A DNA stretch of 64,000 nucleotides from CALFXN01 sp937957815 (GTDB lineage Bacteria > Synergistota > Synergistia > Synergistales > Aminobacteriaceae), in assembly GCA_036788195.1 (NCBI GenBank), contig DAIQNX010000011.1, positions 22,375 to 86,374 of the forward strand. Direction: 5' to 3'. The first letter of the stretch is position 1; each line of letters opens with the position of its first letter. Below the pieces are notes generated by a model. The model was not told the origin of the DNA, searched no databases, and saw only the letters and a program-made list of their open reading frames with translations. The translations under genes and the position numbers were made by a program. Below, piece after piece: positions 59,020 through 64,000 of the stretch.

Positions 59020-59787
59020 GTGATTCAGAATCAGTCGCATGTCCGACAGTGTATCGATGCTCTCGGTGAGAGCGGACGCGTCGTCCTGCTGAGCGGGGCG
59101 GGGCTTTCGACGAGCGCGGGAATCCCTGACTTCCGAGGTCCGAACGGTATTTACCGCAGGAAGATGAACGTCGATCCCGAGCAGATCTTCGATATCGATT
59201 TCTTTCACAGGAGACCCGAGTTCTTCTATGAATTCCACAGAGAATTTCTCAGGATTCTCGACCAGGTCGAACCGACGTTCAGCCATCGCTTTTTCACCCA
59301 CCTCGAACGTGAAGGGAAACTCACGGGCATCGTCACGCAGAATATCGATTCCCTCCATCAGCGCGCCGGCACCCGAAACGTCCTCGAGATCCACGGCGGC
59401 ATCTGGTCGAGTTCGTGTACGTCCTGCCGTCGTTCGTACGACTACGACACATCGAAGCGCAAGATGCTCGAGGAAACGGTTCCCCATTGCGCCTGCGGCG
59501 GCGTCATCAAGCCCGACATCGTCTTTTTCGGGGAGAACGTAAAGCACCTCGAACGCTGCCAGCGCATCGTGCACGACGCCGATCTTCTGTTCGTCGTCGG
59601 CTCGTCGCTCGCCGTGACACCCGCGGCGCGCCTTCCCGCAATGTGCCCCGGGAAGATCATCGTCGTCAACCGAGGAGAATTCTGTCACTCGTATCTGAGC
59701 AGAGACCGGATTCTGGTGCATGCCGAGGAGGACATCGACGAGTTTTTCCGCGCGGTCGGTTCTGAGATCTTCCCCGGTCTCTCTTGA
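59020..59787 (+). CDS. cobB: Sir2-family NAD-dependent protein deacylase
   Basis: Sirtuins remove acyl groups from lysine using NAD+. The 255-residue protein has LSGAGLSTSAGIPDFRGPNGIY (in parts; NAD-binding GAGxS and GIPDFR), TQNIDSLHQRAG, catalytic His in IHGGIW, zinc Cys in CTSC and CAC, and VGSSLAVTPAARLP. All motifs are intact. GTG 59020 was chosen over GTG 59011 because the latter forms part of the GGAGGTG ribosome binding site. It is divergent from the permease. Confidence 0.95.
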   Translation: MIQNQSHVRQCIDALGESGRVVLLSGAGLSTSAGIPDFRGPNGIYRRKMNVDPEQIFDIDFFHRRPEFFYEFHREFLRILDQVEPTFSHRFFTHLEREGKLTGIVTQNIDSLHQRAGTRNVLEIHGGIWSSSCTSCRRSYDYDTSKRKMLEETVPHCACGGVIKPDIVFFGENVKHLERCQRIVHDADLLFVVGSSLAVTPAARLPAMCPGKIIVVNRGEFCHSYLSRDRILVHAEEDIDEFFRAVGSEIFPGLS

Positions 59788-59862
59788 TGCCTCGCTGCGG
59801 ATTACCGATTATATATCCATACTGGAAGAGTTTTCTTCCGTCGGGCAGGTGACCTTGGCAGC

Positions 59863-60870
59863 ATGAAAAGATCCATCGGGAGAGTCCTTCTGTTCCTCGC
59901 CCTTTTCGCCGCGTTTTCACCCTCCGCGCAGGCTTCGGTCGTCACGGAACGCTCCTTTGAAGTCGCGGTTTTCCCGACGCTCAATGAGACGGGCCTCGAA
60001 GTCTGGGAGAGCAAATACTACCCCGTCGATGTCCTGTGCGATCGCATCACGGAGTATCTCGTCTCCCTCTTCAGGGAGCATCCGTACGCATCCGTACGCA
60101 TCCTCGACGAGGCGAGGGCCAGCCGATGGCTCGACGATCCCGGAAGTCGTTTCGGAGCATTCGCGGTCCGTCTCGAACTGTTCCGTTCCCTGACGAAGGA
60201 ACGAGAGGTCCTCGGTTCGTGGCAGAAGGGACAGATTTCGCTCCGGATGCGTGTGTTCGACCCAGTGACCGGGCGCGTTTCCGACGCCCGCAATTCGACG
60301 GGAACCGATACGCGGTTCACCTTCAATCCCGGCGACGACCGGTTATTCTTCCTGAGCGCACGGGGGTTTTCCCTTTTCGACGTGCTTCACAAGGACGGAA
60401 TCGATCTTCTGCGGCTCACGCCGGGCGATAAGGGACAACGGATGAGCAGGCCGACGTGGAAACAGTTCGAGGGAACCCCGTACTGGCAGGCCTGCAAGAA
60501 CGCCGTCCGCGGGGCGTTCGACGATATCATGAAAGGGTACAACGGATACCGCGTGATGGGCAGACTCGCCGCTCCGACAGCGGATTCGACCCGGAAAAAG
60601 CGGGAGTACATCATTACGCTCGGTCGGGAGGATTCCCTCGTCGTCGGAGATACGCTCCAGGTGGTCCGGAGCGACAAATACGTTACCGTCGATCCCGAAA
60701 ACCCCGTCATCATCCTCCCTCGCGTCGTCGGAAACGTACGGGTGACCTTCATCAAGCAGTCCGAGGCCGTGGTTCGCCTCGTCAACGAAGATCCCCGGAA
60801 TCCCGTGCAGCTCAACGACCTCGTCGCCATGCCGCTGTACGGCCCAAGAAAGGCGGCACCACTCAAATGA
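59863..60870 (+). CDS. Exported protein of unknown function (335 residues)
   Basis: I do not recognise it firmly. It has a signal peptide (KRSIGRVLLFLALFAAFSPSAQA, about 24 residues), a globular region with VAVFPTLNETGLEVWESKYY and SVRILDEARASRWL reminiscent of CsgG/GNA1162-like lipoprotein-fold proteins, and a C-terminal domain with VVGDTLQVVRSDKY and VVGNVRVTFIKQSEAVVRLV, similar in outline to the FlgT C-terminal fold. The 3' end overlaps the TPR gene (ATGA). A 10-base tandem repeat lies at 60079-60103. Confidence 0.75.
   Translation: MKRSIGRVLLFLALFAAFSPSAQASVVTERSFEVAVFPTLNETGLEVWESKYYPVDVLCDRITEYLVSLFREHPYASVRILDEARASRWLDDPGSRFGAFAVRLELFRSLTKEREVLGSWQKGQISLRMRVFDPVTGRVSDARNSTGTDTRFTFNPGDDRLFFLSARGFSLFDVLHKDGIDLLRLTPGDKGQRMSRPTWKQFEGTPYWQACKNAVRGAFDDIMKGYNGYRVMGRLAAPTADSTRKKREYIITLGREDSLVVGDTLQVVRSDKYVTVDPENPVIILPRVVGNVRVTFIKQSEAVVRLVNEDPRNPVQLNDLVAMPLYGPRKAAPLK
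60079..60103 (+). repeat. 10-base tandem repeat in coding sequence
   Basis: CATCCGTACG occurs twice followed by CATCC. Because the unit is 10 bases, gain or loss of one copy would shift the frame of the 335-residue exported protein. Confidence 0.85.
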
Positions 60871-61802
60871 GACGTTTCCTCTATGCGATGGTTGCGGTGG
60901 GACTATCCGCAATTCTGATGACGGACGAAGCCCTCCCCGTCCTCGCCAATGGCGTGATCCACCACGAATCGGAAAACCAGCCGAAATCACAGAAGGTCCC
61001 GAAGAAGAACACGAAGAAGCGTCCCCGTCCGCGAAAGGCTCCCAACCCCACCCCGACGCCGGTTCCGACTCCCATGCCGCCGACGTTGCTCGAACAGGGC
61101 CGAAGGTTGTACGACCAGCGATTCTTTACACAGGCTCTTACGGTTCTCCGGCAAGCGGTTTCGCACGAACCGAAAAACGCGGACTGCTGGTTCGCAATCG
61201 CGCAGACATACGAAGCCCTCGGGTATTTCGACGAAGCCCAGGACGCTTACAGGCGAACTCTCTCGCTCGCTCCGAACCACCCCGAGCTTTCGCGGATCCT
61301 CACGTACCCCGGTAACGGAGGAAGAAAGCCTCTCTGGGATCCGAAACGCCCTGCGAGGATTTCCGAAATACCGCCCGTTTCGGCGGGGTTTCTGATTCTT
61401 CCGCCAGAGACCGCGGCAATACCTGTGTCACGCGACGCGGCCATTCCGAAAAAACAGCCGACGCAGCCGTCGACGGTCCTCCCGAAAGGAACTCCGACGT
61501 ATATACCGGTTCCGTCGAATACGGCTCCGCAAGGAGCACCAGTCTATATTCCACCATCTCCCGGAACAGCCGGGCCCAAGCTCCCGAGGCCTGCGGCCGC
61601 AGCTTTCGACGTCCCGTTTTCCCGACAGCCGCAGAAGACCGAAACTCCGGTCTATGTGCCTCCGGAGCCCGGACAGAAAGTACCCGCGTACACGCCGCCG
61701 CCCCCGTCGGCGCCGGTCCATACGCCGCCGCAGCCGGAAAACGCCCCTCCCTCTCCGGTCGTATCGGGGGATATTCCGGTTCTGCCCGTCTCCGGGGATT
61801 GA
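60867..61802 (+). CDS. Exported TPR and proline-rich protein (311 residues)
   Basis: The protein has an N-terminal signal-like hydrophobic segment (about 5-19), a Lys/Arg/Pro-rich stretch (about 40-70) with PNPTPTPVPTPMPP, then TPR repeats (LYDQRFFTQALTVLRQAVSHEPKNADCWFAIAQTYEALGYFDEAQDAYRRTLSLAPNHPEL in parts, about 80-150), and a long Pro-rich C-terminal half with repeated PVYIPP, TYIPV and YTPPPP. It overlaps the preceding gene (ATGA). Function unknown; TPRs suggest protein contacts at the envelope. Confidence 0.8.
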   Translation: MRRFLYAMVAVGLSAILMTDEALPVLANGVIHHESENQPKSQKVPKKNTKKRPRPRKAPNPTPTPVPTPMPPTLLEQGRRLYDQRFFTQALTVLRQAVSHEPKNADCWFAIAQTYEALGYFDEAQDAYRRTLSLAPNHPELSRILTYPGNGGRKPLWDPKRPARISEIPPVSAGFLILPPETAAIPVSRDAAIPKKQPTQPSTVLPKGTPTYIPVPSNTAPQGAPVYIPPSPGTAGPKLPRPAAAAFDVPFSRQPQKTETPVYVPPEPGQKVPAYTPPPPSAPVHTPPQPENAPPSPVVSGDIPVLPVSGD

Positions 61803-61908
61803 TTCGCGGATCCCGGGATAAGGTACTCATGATCGTGAAGACAATCCTCATTATAGGAGGCACGGTTTAATTCTATTGTCCGGCAAGCCGACACGCTTCT
61901 TCGTTTTC

Positions 61909-61924
61909 CCGCTTGCACAAGCGG
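61909..61924 (+). terminator. Perfect GC-rich hairpin, possible terminator
   Basis: CCGCTTG-CA-CAAGCGG with a T-rich stretch (TAGTTTATTTTT) 8 bases further on. It lies about 107 bases after the TPR gene. Confidence 0.45.
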
Positions 61925-62004
61925 CTGAAATAGTTTATTTTTGCGTCGGCATTGTACGCGCGCGTTTATTCTCCAGAATCGAACGTCACGACCGAGTATC
62001 ATGC

Positions 62005-62022
62005 GGAGTCACGGATGACTCC
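62005..62022 (+). promoter_or_regulatory. Inverted repeat in the leader of the exported-paralogue genes
   Basis: GGAGTCA-CGGA-TGACTCC, 7-bp arms, 26 bases before ATG 62049 and just upstream of its AAGGGGGAAGG ribosome binding site. It could act as an operator or an mRNA hairpin. Confidence 0.4.
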
Positions 62023-62048
62023 GATTCGAAAAGGGGGAAGGATGCTCA

Positions 62049-62825
62049 ATGAGAAAAACCCTGATCGCACTTACCGTCCTGCTCTGTCTTGGGATTTCCG
62101 GAGCGGGGATGGCCGCGACGTACGTCGTCGAGCCCGTCCTCGTATCGCAACCGGTGTATGCCGGAATGAGTTTCTATGTCTACCGGCCGTACAACATGCC
62201 GGCCGGATGGTTCGTTACGTTCGACGGATTCCCGATCGTACGCGCGTCGAGCGGCGTCTGGGTCTACGGATCCTACAACGGAACAGCGCTTGCCCCGACA
62301 TCGTACGTCGTTGGTTCCGTCAATCCGTACACTATAGCGATCACCCCCTATGCGGACGCCGCACAGATTTCCTCGACGCGGCAGGTTCAGATCGTTCCCT
62401 TCCGGCAGCAGACGATTCAGGCGCAGGCGGTGCCGTGCGCACCCGTTGCCGCGCAGCCCGTTGCGTTGTCGCCGACCTATGTTCCCGACTGGGTCATGAA
62501 CTCGAACTTCACGATGGTCTCCTCATGGAAAAGCTTCGTCGATCGCGTCGGCATTCTCGAGAACCCCCGGACGCCGATCGCATGGAAGGGCGACAGACCG
62601 AAGGTTCTCTTCGTATGGACCGGGAGAAGCTGGTACGAGATCAAGGCACGTACGCCGGACAATCCCGAAAACCCGGCGGAAACGATAAAGGAACATCTCT
62701 ACTCCATCACGCGCATGGTCAAGAACAACAACCTCGGATGGAACGATGTCGACACGCCGATCCTTGCGAACCAGGCGACCGTGTGGGGCTTCCTCTGGAT
62801 GGGACGGCTCGTTCCAGCCAACTGA
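62049..62825 (+). CDS. Exported protein of unknown function (258 residues)
   Basis: A signal peptide is clear (RKTLIALTVLLCLGISGAGMA, cleavage near residue 22). The mature N-terminal part has YVVEPVLVSQPVYAGMSFYVYRPYNMPAGWFVTFDGFPIV (in parts) and aromatic/Val-rich strands; the C-terminal half (about 135-258) has SSWKSFVDRVGILENPRTPIAWKG, VWTGRSWYEIKARTP and LWMGRLVPAN. I know of no family. The first half shares a pattern with the product of the next gene, which lies 86 bases downstream. Confidence 0.75.
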   Translation: MRKTLIALTVLLCLGISGAGMAATYVVEPVLVSQPVYAGMSFYVYRPYNMPAGWFVTFDGFPIVRASSGVWVYGSYNGTALAPTSYVVGSVNPYTIAITPYADAAQISSTRQVQIVPFRQQTIQAQAVPCAPVAAQPVALSPTYVPDWVMNSNFTMVSSWKSFVDRVGILENPRTPIAWKGDRPKVLFVWTGRSWYEIKARTPDNPENPAETIKEHLYSITRMVKNNNLGWNDVDTPILANQATVWGFLWMGRLVPAN

Positions 62826-62911
62826 AAGGAGCCGGAATGGTCCGACACGAAGGAAAAGGCTTTATGAAAACTCGCCGGACGACACGCAGAGCACATAAGG
62901 AGGAGTCCTTC

Positions 62912-63292
62912 ATGCGTCTTCGGTTCACACTCGCGGCAGTTCCATTTCTGTTCTTCCTCGCCTTCGGAATCCCTCACGATGCCGACGCGGCGGTATATGT
63001 CGCAGCTCCGCCCGTCATTGTGGCACCGGATTATATCGACAGCTACTGCATGCCGAATCCCTCAAGCCTCCCGGCGCAGCCGTTCGTCTCGCGCGACGGA
63101 TATCCGTTCGTCCTCGATGCCGCCGGAAGGCATATCTACTGCGTTCCGGCATCTTATGCCGTCGTTTCGCCTCTCGCCGTGGCACCGACAGGGTTCATCG
63201 CCGTTCCGTATACCGCCGCGGCCGTCCTCGTCACACCGCCCCCGATAGCGGCCGTCGCTCCATCGACGACATACTATATTCCTGTTCCGTAG
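62912..63292 (+). CDS. Small exported protein paralogous to its upstream neighbour
   Basis: The 126-residue protein has a signal peptide (RLRFTLAAVPFLFFLAFGIPHDADA) and a mature domain VYVAAPPVIVAPDYIDSYCMPN, FVSRDGYPFVLDAAGRHIYCV, then SPLAVAPTGFIAVPYTAA. This shares YVxxPVxV, FVxxDGxPxV and AxxPY spacing with the first half of the 258-residue protein. ATG 62912 has AAGGAGGAG upstream; in-frame ATG 62837 is the alternative. A terminator follows. Confidence 0.75.
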   Translation: MRLRFTLAAVPFLFFLAFGIPHDADAAVYVAAPPVIVAPDYIDSYCMPNPSSLPAQPFVSRDGYPFVLDAAGRHIYCVPASYAVVSPLAVAPTGFIAVPYTAAAVLVTPPPIAAVAPSTTYYIPVP

Positions 63293-63371
63293 AAACAGAA
63301 TGCGTTCCGACGCCGGAACGGGTGTCATATCACGAAGCATTTTCTCGGTCTGTCATATTTGTACCGGAGTG

Positions 63372-63406
63372 GGGCCGGAAGCGTTGAAGCTTCCCGGCCT
63401 TGTTTT
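63372..63406 (+). terminator. Terminator after the exported-paralogue genes
   Basis: GGGCCGGAAGC and GCTTCCCGGCC pair around GTTGAA (63372-63399, one bulge), followed by TTGTTTT. It lies 80 bases after the stop of the 126-residue protein and just before the Lrp gene. Confidence 0.75.
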
Positions 63407-63435
63407 CGTCCGGAATTCCTAAAGGAGGCATCCTG

Positions 63436-63882
63436 ATGGATAACCTTGACCGCGTTCTCCTTGAAACGCTTTCCCTCGACGGCCGCACAAGCTACGCGGA
63501 ACTCGGCCGCAAGATCGGTCTCACGCGCGCAAGCGTCAAGGAACGCGTCGAGAAACTGAAAGACGAAGGGATCATCGAGTCCTTCACGATCACCATCAAT
63601 CCGGAGAGGATGGGAAAACTCGTTTCCGCGTTTTTCGAGATCGACGTCGAACCGTGGTGTCTCGACGAAGTTGCGCGAACACTCGGGGAAGAGGAATTCG
63701 TCGAAAACATGTACCTGATGACGGGTTCGAGCACCCTGCACATGCATGCGCTTCTCGAAGACATGGACGCGCTCGAGCACTTTGTACTCGAACGGATCTA
63801 CTCTCTCAAGGGAATCACGAGAGTTCAGACGCACCTTATCCTGAAACGCTACAAAAGCCGGAAGGGTGGACTGCGGCTCTAG
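63436..63882 (+). CDS. Lrp/AsnC family transcriptional regulator
   Basis: The 148-residue protein starts MDNLDRVLLETLSLDGRTSYAELGRKIGLTRASVKERVEKLKDEGIIESF (in parts), the AsnC winged HTH (recognition helix ASVKERV), followed by a RAM-like ligand-binding domain with LVSAFFEIDVEPW and MYLMTGSSTLHMHALLEDMDAL. Such regulators sense amino acids. ATG 63436 has AAAGGAGG upstream. A small hairpin ending in CCGTTTTCC at 63900-63926 may terminate it. Confidence 0.93.
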   Translation: MDNLDRVLLETLSLDGRTSYAELGRKIGLTRASVKERVEKLKDEGIIESFTITINPERMGKLVSAFFEIDVEPWCLDEVARTLGEEEFVENMYLMTGSSTLHMHALLEDMDALEHFVLERIYSLKGITRVQTHLILKRYKSRKGGLRL

Positions 63883-64000
63883 GGCGCCAGTACGAAGATA
63901 CCCGGAACACTACTGGGTCCGTTTTCCGGCGCGCGTTTCTCTCCCGGAGATCGGGTCCTTTATGTATGGAAGCTGGATGGGAGCGACATATTGTTTGCGG
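63883..64000. other. Window end without a recognisable gene
   Basis: The last 118 bases hold a possible weak terminator (ACCCGG/CTGGGT, 63900-63918) and no reading frame that I can support. Confidence 0.5.

Noticed and set aside
61830..61871. A 13-codon frame (MIVKTILIIGG...) between the TPR gene and the exported-paralogue genes
   Set aside because: No ribosome binding site at a proper distance and no other sign of translation; probably chance.
1..64000. CRISPR array, IS element, prophage, rRNA or toxin-antitoxin pair
   Set aside because: I saw no regularly spaced repeats, transposase motifs, phage structural genes, rRNA segments or paired small toxin-antitoxin frames.

Overview
The window looks like the chromosome of a high-GC, flagellated, anaerobic diderm that ferments amino acids. 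My best placement is Synergistota (inference; no marker gene was compared). The gene order from lepB through rbgA, rnhB, dprA, topA, trmFO, xerC, hslV, hslU and codY into the fla operon is the Bacillus subtilis order. A LpxL/HtrB-type acyltransferase nevertheless implies an outer membrane. Indolepyruvate:ferredoxin oxidoreductase, AzlCD, CodY, Lrp and an asparaginase fit amino-acid metabolism. Superoxide reductase, ferritin and a flavodiiron protein fit an anaerobe that copes with oxygen.

Region 1 (1-15455, minus strand) is a long flagellar operon: flgB, flgC, fliE, fliF, fliG, fliH, fliI, fliJ, a soluble lytic transglycosylase, motE, fliK, flgD, flgE, flbD, motA, motB, fliL and fliM (cut by the window edge). 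Region 2 (15523-29741, minus strand) is a tightly packed housekeeping and competence block: codY, hslU, hslV, xerC, trmFO, topA, a small unknown gene, dprA, comM, yraN, a FlhB-C-terminus-like gene (ylqH), a FliK-like gene (ylqG), rnhB, rbgA and lepB. Many neighbours overlap by ATGA or GTGA.

Region 3 (29833-33920) holds a pseudopilin-like gene, iorB, iorA, a hotdog thioesterase, a CoA-binding protein and tRNA-Ser(TGA). It is followed by about 600 bases without a recognisable gene, including an AT-rich stretch and a promoter overlapped by a palindrome. Region 4 (34523-41258) is mixed: an unknown 123-residue protein, an exported alpha/beta hydrolase, SixA-like phosphatase, a PLP-dependent D-amino-acid enzyme, azlD-azlC, an AraC regulator, comB, yqhA and a 31-residue membrane protein.

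Region 5 (41356-50636, minus strand) carries envelope genes (acyltransferase, glycosyltransferase-like, unknown membrane-anchored protein), a beta-CASP metallo-beta-lactamase protein, a NarL-type two-component system, an HD-domain protein and dCMP deaminase. Region 6 (50744-54547) has an MFS transporter, polysaccharide deacetylase and asparaginase on the plus strand and a TIGR02757 protein on the minus strand. Region 7 (54554-57278) is the oxygen-defence operon dfx, ferritin, flavin reductase, fprA. Region 8 (57511-63882) has an NCS2 permease, a sirtuin, four exported proteins of unknown function, two of which share a domain, and an Lrp regulator.

I found no CRISPR array, insertion sequence, prophage or rRNA. 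No wholly new system is proven. The most interesting leads are the FliK/FlhB-like gene pair outside the flagellar operon, terminators embedded in the 5' coding part of two genes, a recurrent extended -10 promoter (including one that would make xerC leaderless), and the tandem exported paralogues.
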